Source of the DNA: Pseudomonadota bacterium
GTDB lineage: Bacteria; Pseudomonadota; Alphaproteobacteria; Rhizobiales; Aestuariivirgaceae
DNA length: 64,000 bases
Direction: 5' to 3'
NCBI GenBank assembly: GCA_020161855.1
Contig: JAIUNJ010000010.1
Span: 1 to 64,000 of the forward strand
The notes beneath the pieces are model-generated. The model had not been told where the DNA came from and did no database searches. It was given only the letters and a program-made list of their open reading frames with translations. A program made the position numbers and the translations under genes. This document shows, one piece after another, positions 8,584 to 17,911 of this stretch (the stretch's first letter is position 1; each line of letters starts with the position of its first letter).

Positions 8584-9454
8584 ATGGATGAGGCGACCGC
8601 CAATACAGAGATTTTCGCGCGCAATCTGAAGCGGATATGTGCGAAAACGGCATCCATTGCCGAGATCTGCCGTGACACGGGCATCAACCGCCAGCAGTTC
8701 AACAAGTATCTTTCAGGAAAGAGCATCCCAAGCACACGCACACTGCGCAAGATCTGTGAACGCCTGGATATCACCGAAACCGAGCTCTTTGCGCCCTTTG
8801 CTGAAAACCATCAGGAAGACATCGCGCAGACCTACCAGACTGGCCGTCTCGGCCGCGAATTCGACCGGCTTGTAAAACTGTTCATGCCGCCAGACGCCCG
8901 TGGGGTGAGCAGTGGCCAGATACCGATCAAGCCAGGACGCTATTTCTGCTACTTCGCTTTTCCGCATCATCCTGAACTGATCCTGCGTTCTTTTATCCAG
9001 GTGTGGCAGCGCAACGACATGCTGGCCTTTGCCCGTCTCACCCGTGACCGCGGACTGAGCCAGGCCCCCCCGCACTGTCGTCAGGGGGCGTCACTATGGA
9101 GTCGTGATCTCCACAGCTGCGGAATTGAGCATGGTGGCTCTCAATCGCGCGCCACCGCATCAGGCAAGCATGGTCAACCTCAGCACCATGGCTACATATG
9201 GCACCTTCCGGGTCGGCGTGTGCGTCACGCGCGCCGCCAATGGCCCGGTCGCCTGCCGTGCTGTGTTGCAGCAGTTGTCTGACCGGGAATCGACCAAGGT
9301 GCTTCTCGCGCGCTGCGGCATTCTTCCGGCCACCGACAAGAGTATCCCGGACGTGGTCGTCGGCGTCATGACCCACGCCGAGGCGAACCCGGCGGCAGTC
9401 GGCACCCCAACTGCAGACGACATCGCCGCCGCTATGGTGACGGCCAGGCCCTAG
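8584..9454 (+). pseudogene. HTH (XRE-like) regulator with single-base frameshift
   Basis: The N-terminal part (ATG at 8584) has an XRE-type HTH: SIAEICRDTGINRQQFNKYL then GKSIPSTRTLRKICERL, followed by a sensor-like domain with KPGRYFCYFAFPHHPELILRS. At a run of seven C (9065-9071) the frame is lost. The continuation in the +1 frame (RGRHYGVVIS, then VNLSTMATYGTF and GPVACRAVL) clearly belongs to the same protein and ends at 9454. Removing one C restores a 289-residue reading frame. This is either a real frameshift, slippage, or a homopolymer sequencing error. It precedes the peptide/SagB cassette, but a regulatory link is only positional. Confidence 0.82.
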
Positions 9455-9459
9455 TGCCG

Positions 9460-9732
9460 CTAGCTTGAAGAGCCGTCCATATCCTGCGCCAGTTGCGTGG
9501 CCAGCAGCTCGGCAAGGATGCGTACCGTCGGCAACTTGGCCGAGGCGGCTACCGCATTCAGCATCCTGGCCTGGCCAAGCACAAATTGAGCCGCAGCGCT
9601 CCTGTCGAGGCCATGGCCGCTGAGGTCAGCCAAGGGCCGCTCCCCGGCTGAGATGGCCTCAAGGAGCGAGACGGTCGCGCCCGCACTCAGAGGCTCAGTC
9701 TTTGTACTCGTCATGGTTGCTGTATTTGCCAT
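9460..9732 (-). CDS. Hypothetical protein, 90 aa, convergent with HTH gene
   Basis: A 90-residue Ala/Leu/Thr-rich protein. The start at 9732 (MANTATMTSTKTEPLSAGA) is favoured by AAGGGGG about 9 bases upstream. The frame is open further upstream without better signals. It has no membrane segment. Residues about 20-80 look helical (SLLEAISAGERPLADL, then AAAQFVLGQARMLNAVA). I do not recognise the family. It is divergent from the peptide/SagB cassette across a 185-base region, so shared regulation is possible, and it ends 5 bases from the HTH gene. Confidence 0.6.
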   Translation of the reverse strand: MANTATMTSTKTEPLSAGATVSLLEAISAGERPLADLSGHGLDRSAAAQFVLGQARMLNAVAASAKLPTVRILAELLATQLAQDMDGSSS

Positions 9733-9848
9733 CGTCGTACCCCCTTGGTCAGAAACAGCCATAACGCGGGGTTTCCTGGCCGCCAATTTCTGCACTTGGC
9801 TCACCGCTAAACCTCCATGACTTCGCTTTCTCACTTTGCATCTTTCTG

Positions 9849-9876
9849 TTGCATTGCTGATCCATGTCGCTATTAT
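9849..9876 (+). promoter_or_regulatory. Predicted promoter of peptide/SagB cassette
   Basis: TTGCAT (9849-9854), a 16-base spacer and TATTAT (9871-9876) form a good sigma70-type promoter. The expected +1 falls at about 9882, where a perfect palindrome begins. The peptide ATG is at 9918. Confidence 0.55.
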
Positions 9877-9881
9877 AGGTT

Positions 9882-9903
9882 GTTGTAACAATCATGTTAC
9901 AAC
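9882..9903. promoter_or_regulatory. Perfect palindrome at predicted +1 of peptide gene
   Basis: GTTGTAAC, a 6-base spacer AATCAT, then GTTACAAC give a perfect 8+8 dyad. It starts at the predicted transcription start and ends one base before the strong SD (AAAGGAGG, 9905-9912). The position suits a repressor operator, or a 5' RNA hairpin limiting access to the SD. The dyad is seen directly, and the regulatory role is inferred. Confidence 0.6.
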
Positions 9904-9917
9904 TAAAGGAGGTAAAA

Positions 9918-10013
9918 ATGAAGAAGCTCAACGCCCCGAAGAAGCTGAACCTGAAGGCCAAGGCGAAAGCGTCGCCGCTCGCCGTGACGGCGAAGTACTT
10001 CAACAAGGTCTAA
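9918..10013 (+). CDS. Lys-rich 31-aa peptide, candidate RiPP precursor
   Basis: A 31-residue gene with an excellent SD (AAAGGAGG, 5 bases before ATG). The peptide starts MKKLNAPKKLNLKAKAKA and ends SPLAVTAKYFNKV. It has nine Lys, no acidic residue and no Cys. It has no signal peptide or membrane helix. It lies 78 bases before a SagB-like dehydrogenase, with a stable hairpin between them. A short, strongly translated gene directly ahead of a peptide-maturation-type flavoenzyme is the usual layout of a RiPP precursor. With one Ser, one Thr and no Cys it is not a typical azole substrate. The alternative is a leader peptide or a basic micro-protein. Confidence 0.6.
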   Translation: MKKLNAPKKLNLKAKAKASPLAVTAKYFNKV

Positions 10014-10024
10014 ACCCTGTTGCA

Positions 10025-10051
10025 GGCCGGGGTGCGTGCACCGCCCCGGCC
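10025..10051 (+). other. Hairpin between peptide gene and SagB-like gene
   Basis: GGCCGGGG (10025-10032) pairs perfectly with CCCCGGCC (10044-10051) around an 11-base loop. There is no T-run after it, so it is not a full terminator. Such a stem could stabilise the upstream peptide message or reduce read-through, giving more peptide than enzyme. Confidence 0.5.
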
Positions 10052-10091
10052 ATTGCGGCCCCCGAATCACCCATCGTGCCCTCCCCAAAAC

Positions 10092-11267
10092 ATGGCCAGC
10101 CAGCCCCGCCGCACACGCCCGAGGAAGAGACAAAAACTACGCCTCTCCCGAACGCTGCTGGTGGCGCCGCAGGGCCGGAACATCTTCTGCATCGACTATC
10201 TGGCAAAAACCGCGGTGACCTGCGCCGCCGACACGCTTTACTGGCTGGGCCGCTTCCAGCGCTGGGCCGAACCGGCCGCCGTGGCCGGTCGCCATCCCGA
10301 TTTCGACCGCGACAGCCTGCTAGAGCAGTTTGATCAACTGGCCAGCCTCGGCCTTCTCCTGCGCGAAGGATCGGAAGCAGCGGCACGCGAAACGCGCCTG
10401 CTCAGCCAGTGGAAATACGGTACTGCGGCAGCAATCCTGCATTTCACCTGCCTCGACAGCCGCTTCATGGATCTCGGCACATCACTGTCCGAGCAGCGCC
10501 AGCAACTGGCGAAGGGAAAGCCGCCGCCGCTGGTATGGACACCACCGCGACCAAAGAAGGTGCAGACCACCGGGCTGGAAATCGTCGAGAGTACGCGCGG
10601 CCTGCTCTCACTCATGGCGCGGCGCCGCTCCTGCCGCACACCAGCGCGCCAGCCCGTCAGCCGTGACCAGCTTATGGCCTGCCTCCTGGCAGGGCTCGCG
10701 ATCACCGGCTTCACCCACAATGGTGTGGCCGAGTTGCCCCTGAAAATGACGCCCTCCGGTGGCGCGCGAAACCCCTTCGAGGCCTTCGTGCTGGCCCGCG
10801 ATGTCAGTGGGCTGACGCCGGGCCTGCACCACTTCTCCGGCCTCGACGGCTCGCTGACGCCTGCAGGCCGCGGCGCGCCGTCCGGCGATGCCATCCTCGC
10901 CGGTCAGGATTGGGGCGCGGATATGCCGGCGATCATCCTGCTGGTCGGCTTTCTCGCCCGCAGCATGTGGAAATACCGCGAGGCCAATGCCTATCGCGTG
11001 ATGCTGATCGAGGCGGGGCACATCGCGCAGAACATCATGTTGGCGGCCACGGCCCAAGGTCTGGCCACCTGCCCCACGGCGGCACTCGACCACCGGCTGA
11101 TCGGTGAACATCTCGGCCTCGATGGCATTGCCGAGACGCCGATCTATGCCCTGGCACTTTGCCACCCGGGCGCAGAAAATAATCCGTACACAGATAATAA
11201 GCGAATGCCGCAGGCACTTCGGCAGGTGCTGCTTCCGGCTGCGGCAACGTCAGCGCCAGGCGTTTGA
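10092..11267 (+). CDS. SagB/ThcOx-type nitroreductase, putative peptide maturation dehydrogenase
   Basis: A 391-residue protein from ATG 10092. In-frame TTG 10020 and GTG 10032 would add 20-24 residues, and no start has a clear SD. The N-terminal about 150 residues resemble the winged, RiPP-recognition-like region of SagB relatives (DSLLEQFDQLASLGLLL). The C-terminal half is an FMN nitroreductase fold: ARRRSCRTP, then SGGARNPFEAFVLARDV with GLTPGLHHFSG, then MWKYREANAYRVMLIEAGH (the FMN and dimer region). This matches SagB-type dehydrogenases that act in peptide maturation. No cyclodehydratase, protease or exporter is adjacent, so the chemistry is open. Confidence 0.8.
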   Translation: MASQPRRTRPRKRQKLRLSRTLLVAPQGRNIFCIDYLAKTAVTCAADTLYWLGRFQRWAEPAAVAGRHPDFDRDSLLEQFDQLASLGLLLREGSEAAARETRLLSQWKYGTAAAILHFTCLDSRFMDLGTSLSEQRQQLAKGKPPPLVWTPPRPKKVQTTGLEIVESTRGLLSLMARRRSCRTPARQPVSRDQLMACLLAGLAITGFTHNGVAELPLKMTPSGGARNPFEAFVLARDVSGLTPGLHHFSGLDGSLTPAGRGAPSGDAILAGQDWGADMPAIILLVGFLARSMWKYREANAYRVMLIEAGHIAQNIMLAATAQGLATCPTAALDHRLIGEHLGLDGIAETPIYALALCHPGAENNPYTDNKRMPQALRQVLLPAAATSAPGV

Positions 11268-11302
11268 GGCGAGACTCCGGTGAAGCACGCCGCGCGCAGC
11301 AC

Positions 11303-11734
11303 TCACGATGGACCGCCCTTCCCCGGCGCCGCTGGCTGGCCGGGCAATTGCGGCAAGGCGGTATCGATCGCAGCCCAGGGCGGGGCGGAAGCGCTCCAGA
11401 TCGTCATTTGCGGCGCGATCTTCGCCGGGCTGTCGCAGGCGCCGATGCGGATGAAGACGAGATGCGCGCGCGCCGGCGTGCGGCTGAACAATGGCGTGCC
11501 GCAGCGTGGGCAGAAGCCGCGCTGCATGAGATTGCCGCTATCGGCCCGGCTCTCGAACCAGGTGACATCGCCCGTGTAGCTGAAACCTTCCGCTGAAAAG
11601 CCGGCATTGGCCATGCCGGTGCCAGCGCCAAGATACTGGCAATCACGGCACCAGCAGACGCGGGGTGCGAGGGCTTCGCCTTCCACCCTGAAATGAACGG
11701 CGCCGCAAAGGCATTGGCCAGTGGTGGTGGTCAT
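11303..11734 (-). CDS. GFA family protein (CENP-V/GFA domain)
   Basis: A 143-residue protein with the zinc-binding GFA fold. It has CLCGAVHF near the N-terminus (C-x-C), then CWCRDCQYLGAG (C-x-C-x-x-C), then GFCPRCGTPLFSR. The start at 11734 (MTTTTGQCLCGAV) has GAGGAAT just upstream. The family was named for a formaldehyde-activating protein, but most members have unknown roles. It is convergent with the SagB-like gene, with a 35-base gap. Its upstream side is the long region without a gene. Confidence 0.88.
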   Translation of the reverse strand: MTTTTGQCLCGAVHFRVEGEALAPRVCWCRDCQYLGAGTGMANAGFSAEGFSYTGDVTWFESRADSGNLMQRGFCPRCGTPLFSRTPARAHLVFIRIGACDSPAKIAPQMTIWSASAPPWAAIDTALPQLPGQPAAPGKGGPS

Positions 11735-12551
11735 GGTGCATTCCTCACGTAAATGGATGGGGTGAGCTTGCGCCCGCGCAGCGGGTTTCGGCAACAGCGG
11801 CCGGGCAACAGGGCAAAGCTTCGCCGCTTGGTCCTTTGGGGGCGCCCTCTGGGCGGCACGTCAGGAGTGGAGGGGAAAGTCCCCCGTCGGCCCGTGGCCG
11901 GTAGACAGAACGTTCTCGACAAGGAAGGCCTCGGGCCACCAGGTCGGACGCCGCGATTTTTGCCCCCTGGGGTTCTCGGACCGGTCCGGAGTGTCTCCTG
12001 CAACCCTATGATCCTGCTTCTTCGGCGCGCTGCCTTTTGGGGCAGCGGGTCCCGTCCGGGGCGCCCGCATCTCAGGCTGCGTTACGGCCTTTGCCACGGG
12101 CGCGGCTGCCGGTCCTGCAATGTGAGCACGCTGTGCACATCGTCCCCTCCCTCAGGGCCAGCGACCACTGAATGAAACAAAACAAGAACATTGTCAAGGA
12201 TTATTTTGATGGAGTGGGGCACAGGCGCACACCTCGATCCAGATATTCGCCATCCAAGCCGACCAAAGCCATACAACGAGAAAAGGTCTGGCCCGCCTTG
12301 TCTTGTAGTGGCGTCACACGCGCCAATCGTCGAAGTTGACACAAGGCCCACGGACAAGGCCATGCCCAAGTTTTTCAAAACTAACTTTCTGGCTTGTAGG
12401 AGTCTGCCCGCATCCGCCCTTTGGGCACCTTCTCCCACGCAAGCGCGGGAGAAGGCGAAACACTCTTACGCACCGTAAGAAGGAAAGGATTGCACGACCG
12501 GCGCAAGCGCGGACCTAGCGCACACAAAACTCATGCACGCTGCCGAACTTC
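11735..12551. other. 817-base region without a convincing gene
   Basis: Open frames exist on both strands (for example 11753-12175 + and 12082-12438 -), but they are Arg/Pro/Gly-rich, lack SD sequences and match nothing I know. The left half is very GC-rich with many short dyads (for example CGGACCGGTCCG near 11978 and GGGGAAAGTCCCC near 11874). The right half is more AT-rich and ends in a REP/RIME-like hairpin at 12428-12455. It could hold a structured RNA or decayed sequence. I cannot assign a function. Confidence 0.4.
12428..12455. repeat. REP/RIME-like intergenic hairpin
   Basis: CCTTCTCCCACGC (12428-12440) pairs with GCGCGGGAGAAGG (12443-12455), with one mismatch around a two-base loop. 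Palindromes with a CCTTCTCCC...GGGAGAAGG core are common dispersed intergenic elements in rhizobial genomes. It lies about 100 bases downstream of the leuA stop and could also protect its 3' end. Confidence 0.5.
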
Positions 12552-14359
<1,808 letters not shown>

Positions 14360-14528
14360 GGGGAGCCTCATAGGCGATTGCCGCCCGGCGCGCAAGCCGC
14401 ATGGCGGAGCGGCAATTGCCACGGGATAAATGCGCACTGGCGGTTAACCATGCCGCAATTCGGGGCTAAGTTCCGTCACAGTTCTTGGGCACAAGCCCCA
14501 TTCTCATTCAGGACGGGACGTTAAAACC

Positions 14529-14771
14529 ATGATTCGCCTTGCTCTCATCGCCGCCGCCTTGGCTGGCTTCGTTTCCGCAGCCCATGCCGACCAGTGCCAG
14601 GACGACGTGGCCAAGATCGACAAGGCGCTCAGCTCGCAAGAGGTCGATGCCGATGTGCGGGCCCAGGCCGAGGATATGCGCAGCCAGGCTGTGCAGCTCT
14701 GTGGTGCCGGCAATGCCGAGGAAGGCCTCGCCGTCACAGCCGAGGCCAAGGTTCTCCTGAAGATCGAATAG
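14529..14771 (+). CDS. Small exported protein, 80 aa
   Basis: An 80-residue protein with a Sec signal peptide (MIRLALIAAALAGFVSAAHA, cleaved before DQC). The mature chain of about 60 residues is helical and acidic, with two Cys (one right after the signal, one in QAVQLCGAGNAEEG) that could form a disulfide. I do not recognise the family. It is convergent with the membrane protein at 14776 (4-base gap). Confidence 0.7.
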   Translation: MIRLALIAAALAGFVSAAHADQCQDDVAKIDKALSSQEVDADVRAQAEDMRSQAVQLCGAGNAEEGLAVTAEAKVLLKIE

Positions 14772-14775
14772 CCTC

Positions 14776-15204
14776 TCAGACCGAGAAGGCCATCACAGCG
14801 CAAACGACGGTCACCGCCGCCATCAGCGAGATCAGCGGGCCGATGACGGCAAGGCGCTTGCCGAGTGCCATGTTTCCGGTGCGCCGCATCTGGCCGACGG
14901 TGACGCGCAGCGTGACATAGAACACCATCAGCAGCACAACCGCCGCCATCTTGGCGTGGAACCAGCTCTCCTGCCCCGGCACACCGCCGCTGAACCAGAT
15001 AAGCAGCCCGCCTGTCACCAGCAGGACGGTGATGGCGGTATCGGAATAGGGCAGCATCGACGCGCGATGCAGTGCCAGGCCCTTGGCGATGTCGCCGCTG
15101 TGCCGCACCGCAATCCGCGCATTGATGACATTGCCAAGCCCGATGCCGACGCCTGCGCCCATGGCGAGGAGATGCAGCGCAAGCAGAAACTGGTGCAGGC
15201 TCAT
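14776..15204 (-). CDS. Conserved 4-TM membrane protein
   Basis: A 142-residue protein with four hydrophobic segments (about 5-25, 52-72, 83-103, 117-140). It has His residues in LLALHLLAMGAGVGIG and in WFHAKMAAVVLL, in the style of DUF2269/CopD-like small membrane proteins, though the family is not certain. Its start overlaps the PhzF stop by 4 bases (ATGA), so the two are translationally coupled. The paired His residues in helices could bind heme or a metal, which is inference. Confidence 0.65.
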   Translation of the reverse strand: MSLHQFLLALHLLAMGAGVGIGLGNVINARIAVRHSGDIAKGLALHRASMLPYSDTAITVLLVTGGLLIWFSGGVPGQESWFHAKMAAVVLLMVFYVTLRVTVGQMRRTGNMALGKRLAVIGPLISLMAAVTVVCAVMAFSV

Positions 15205-16112
15205 AATTCAAGGACTCCGCTCATCATGGGCACGGCACTGCCGCCGACGCGCACGGCCACGAGCCTAGCCTCTTTGACATCGGCTTCCAAGATGAGGTCC
15301 GACGGGCGGCCCATCTCATAGCCCTGCTCCAGCTTCCAGCGGTGGCTGCCATCCTTCAGCTTCTCGGCAGTGAGCAGCTGTGCCGCAAGCAGCGCCGTGG
15401 CCGAGCCCGTGGCCGGATCCTCCGGGATACCGCCGGTGGGGGCATACATGCGGGCGCGGAAGGCCGTGTCCTTGTGGCCGCCGCCACGGGTGTAAAGATA
15501 GGCCGCATCGACGCCGTTCATCGGCCGGATCAGCGCCGACCAGTGCGGCTCCAGCACCTTCGACTTTTCCAGCGCAGCCCGGCTCTTCACCGGCACGTAG
15601 AAAAAGCGCGGCCCGCCTTCCAGCGAGGCAATGCCATGGCCATCGAAGCCGATATCCTCCGGCGCCAGGTTGAGGGCACGGGCCGTGTCGGCGACGGAAG
15701 GCAGCGCCACCGGCGCATGAAACGGCACGACGGGTGCGGTGAAAGTGCCATGGATGCGGTCGGCAATGCGGCTGATACGCACCGGCGTGAGACCCGCCTT
15801 CAGTTCCAGCGTGATCGTCGTCTCGAAACTGCAGCCCGGCTTGTTCCTGAGCGTTGCCAGCAATGCCGCCGTGCCGAGCGTCGGATGGCCGGCAAAGGGC
15901 ATCTCGCCGCCGGGAAAGAAGATCCGCACCTTGGCCGTGTGCGACGGATCATCGGGCGGCAGCACGAAGGTCGTCTCGGAGAGATTGAACTCCCGCGTGA
16001 TCGCCTGCATTTGCTCCGTAGACAGATGATCGGCGCCGAGAACAACGGCCAGCGGATTGCCGCCAAACTTTTGCGTGGTGAAAACGTCGAGGGTGTGAAA
16101 TGAAAGCTTCAT
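15201..16112 (-). CDS. PhzF family isomerase/epimerase
   Basis: A 303-residue PhzF-fold protein (two diaminopimelate-epimerase-like halves). Hallmarks are the start DVFTTQKFGGNPLAVV, the catalytic Glu in EFNLSETTFVLPP (near residue 45), MPFAGHPTLGTAALL, and the late motif EDPATGSATALLAA. No phenazine genes are nearby, so this is one of the many PhzF homologues of unknown substrate. It is co-transcribed with the 4-TM protein. Confidence 0.88.
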   Translation of the reverse strand: MKLSFHTLDVFTTQKFGGNPLAVVLGADHLSTEQMQAITREFNLSETTFVLPPDDPSHTAKVRIFFPGGEMPFAGHPTLGTAALLATLRNKPGCSFETTITLELKAGLTPVRISRIADRIHGTFTAPVVPFHAPVALPSVADTARALNLAPEDIGFDGHGIASLEGGPRFFYVPVKSRAALEKSKVLEPHWSALIRPMNGVDAAYLYTRGGGHKDTAFRARMYAPTGGIPEDPATGSATALLAAQLLTAEKLKDGSHRWKLEQGYEMGRPSDLILEADVKEARLVAVRVGGSAVPMMSGVLEL

Positions 16113-16172
16113 GGGGCGGAACGCTAGTCCCGCCCCGAAGCTTCCTTCAAGCGCTACATTGTCCTGCTTGTA

Positions 16173-17837
16173 TCAGGGCACGCTCACTTCCGTGCGCTGG
16201 CCGGCCTTGATCTCCACGTCCTTCTCGGTGATCACATCGCCGCCCTGCTTCGAGACGATCATGTGGACGGTGCCTGCACCGACAGCGCGGTTCATCTTGC
16301 CGTTATAGTCCGTGCCGATGTGCTTGCGCTTGCCGGCAATGTCCTTCTCCACGGTGTAGAGTTCGATCACGGAGTCGGCAGGTGCCGTCACGGCGAGGAA
16401 ACCGGCATTGACGCTCACTTCGACCGGCAACATCTGGCCTGCCGTCAGATCTACATCCGCAAAGCCGGTTGCGAAGTCCTGGGTGGCCTGCAGACGGTAC
16501 TTGCCCGCCGGCGCCTTGAACTCCACTTCCGGCCCATATTGCGTGGTAATCCACTCATGCTTGCCGTCGATATTCACAGCACCCTTCTGCAGTTCGACGG
16601 CCGCACCATCAAGCAGCGCCGGCCCGCCGGGCGCGAACATCGCCTTCACCTTGATGGTGCCACCGCCAAGGCTCACCTGCTTCTTCTCGATCTGTCCCGA
16701 GACGAAGGACACATTCTGCGTAACGCTGGCCGTGCCCAGGGTCAGCTTGATCTGGTAAGCGCCCGCATTGGTGAAGAAGCTGGCGGTGGGGCCATACTTC
16801 GTCGTGATCCACTTGCCATTGCCATCCAGCAGTTCCCAGGCCGCACCGGAATCGGTGACCGGCTGCGTGTCATCCATCATGCCGGTGAAAGTGATCATGC
16901 CCGCCTCGAAACTGAGATCGAGATTGACCGGTTTTCCGGGCTCGATGGTGATTGGCGTCGAGACGCGAGCCTGATCATTGTTCACCTGGACGATGTACTC
17001 GCCCGGTTCATCGATCTTCGTCTTGATGGGTGTGTGATACTCGGTCTTGATCCAGTCGCCCTTCTCGCCATTGATCGACTTGAAGACCTCCCAGCTCGGC
17101 GTGTCGAACTCATTGGGCAGGGTCTCGACCCCTTCAGACATGATCACATTGCCGGTGAGATTGAACTCGGCCACCGGTTCCGGCTGAGGGGCCGGTGCGG
17201 GAGCCGGTCCGGCCTGCACCGTCTGCTCCAGAGCCGATTCCAGTTCACCGGCATTCTGCGCGAGGATCGAAATACCACCGGTGTTATTGGCAAGGCACTG
17301 CAGCTGTTGCACCGCGCCCTGGTCATCGAGGCCGAAACCCACCGTATGCACGGTGAGGCCCACGCCCATCTTCTCAAGCTCGGCAGCAACAGCACATGGA
17401 TCAGGATCGCAGGTCTCGATGCCGTCGGAGACGAGGATGACGGTGGCCTTCTGCTCAGTGAACTTCAGTGACTCGGCCGCCTGGCGGATCGCCTGGGTCA
17501 TCGGCGTCTTGCCCTTGGGGGTGATCCCCTTCACCGCCGACATATAGCGGCCAGCATCCAGAAGACCGGGTTCGATCAGCGTTTCAATGTCGCTGCACGA
17601 GCCTTTCTCGCGATGGCCATAGACGACGAGCCCCAGTTCATCCTGCGGATTCCACTTGCTGACGACCTTGCCGACAACGTCCTTGGCGATCTCGATCTTG
17701 GTCTTGCCGCCGATCTGCCCCCACATGGAGCCGGAAGCATCAAGCACGAGAATGACGCGCTGCCCTTCCGCCTGCGCGGCCACGGCAAAGAAAAGCGAAA
17801 ACAATGTAAGGAGGAAAAATCTGGCGAGCGCCATCAT
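16173..17837 (-). CDS. Exported VWA-domain protein with beta-sandwich repeats
   Basis: A 554-residue protein with a signal peptide (start at 17837; cleavage after FAVAAQA). The VWA domain (about 25-210) keeps the MIDAS motif DASGSMWG and SDGIETCDPDP. It is followed by a Pro-rich linker and a C-terminal array of beta domains. Three of these carry a repeated core: DWIKTEYHTP, KWITTKYGPT and EWITTQYGPE, each about 15-20 residues before a G-x-Y strand. It probably acts in the periplasm or at the envelope as a metal-dependent adhesion or scaffold protein. The partner is unknown, and neighbouring genes give no clue. Confidence 0.8.
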   Translation of the reverse strand: MMALARFFLLTLFSLFFAVAAQAEGQRVILVLDASGSMWGQIGGKTKIEIAKDVVGKVVSKWNPQDELGLVVYGHREKGSCSDIETLIEPGLLDAGRYMSAVKGITPKGKTPMTQAIRQAAESLKFTEQKATVILVSDGIETCDPDPCAVAAELEKMGVGLTVHTVGFGLDDQGAVQQLQCLANNTGGISILAQNAGELESALEQTVQAGPAPAPAPQPEPVAEFNLTGNVIMSEGVETLPNEFDTPSWEVFKSINGEKGDWIKTEYHTPIKTKIDEPGEYIVQVNNDQARVSTPITIEPGKPVNLDLSFEAGMITFTGMMDDTQPVTDSGAAWELLDGNGKWITTKYGPTASFFTNAGAYQIKLTLGTASVTQNVSFVSGQIEKKQVSLGGGTIKVKAMFAPGGPALLDGAAVELQKGAVNIDGKHEWITTQYGPEVEFKAPAGKYRLQATQDFATGFADVDLTAGQMLPVEVSVNAGFLAVTAPADSVIELYTVEKDIAGKRKHIGTDYNGKMNRAVGAGTVHMIVSKQGGDVITEKDVEIKAGQRTEVSVP

Positions 17838-17911
17838 GCAGTTCCCATGTTGAGCGCCCCCCGGCGTGCTGCAAAATCTGCCACAGCTTCCCGGAACCGT
17901 CAAACGGGAAG

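Noticed and set aside
11868..11900. Possible RNase P-like GAGGGGAAAGTCCC segment
   Set aside because: Only this short string fits. The flanking conserved RNase P helices are not present.
11731..12175. Arg/Pro/Gly-rich frames in the gene-poor region (both strands)
   Set aside because: No SD, no signal peptide, no recognisable domain, and composition of GC-rich noncoding DNA.
16263..17471. 402-codon open frame antisense to the VWA gene
   Set aside because: Shadow frame; the VWA protein has a signal peptide and intact MIDAS on the other strand.
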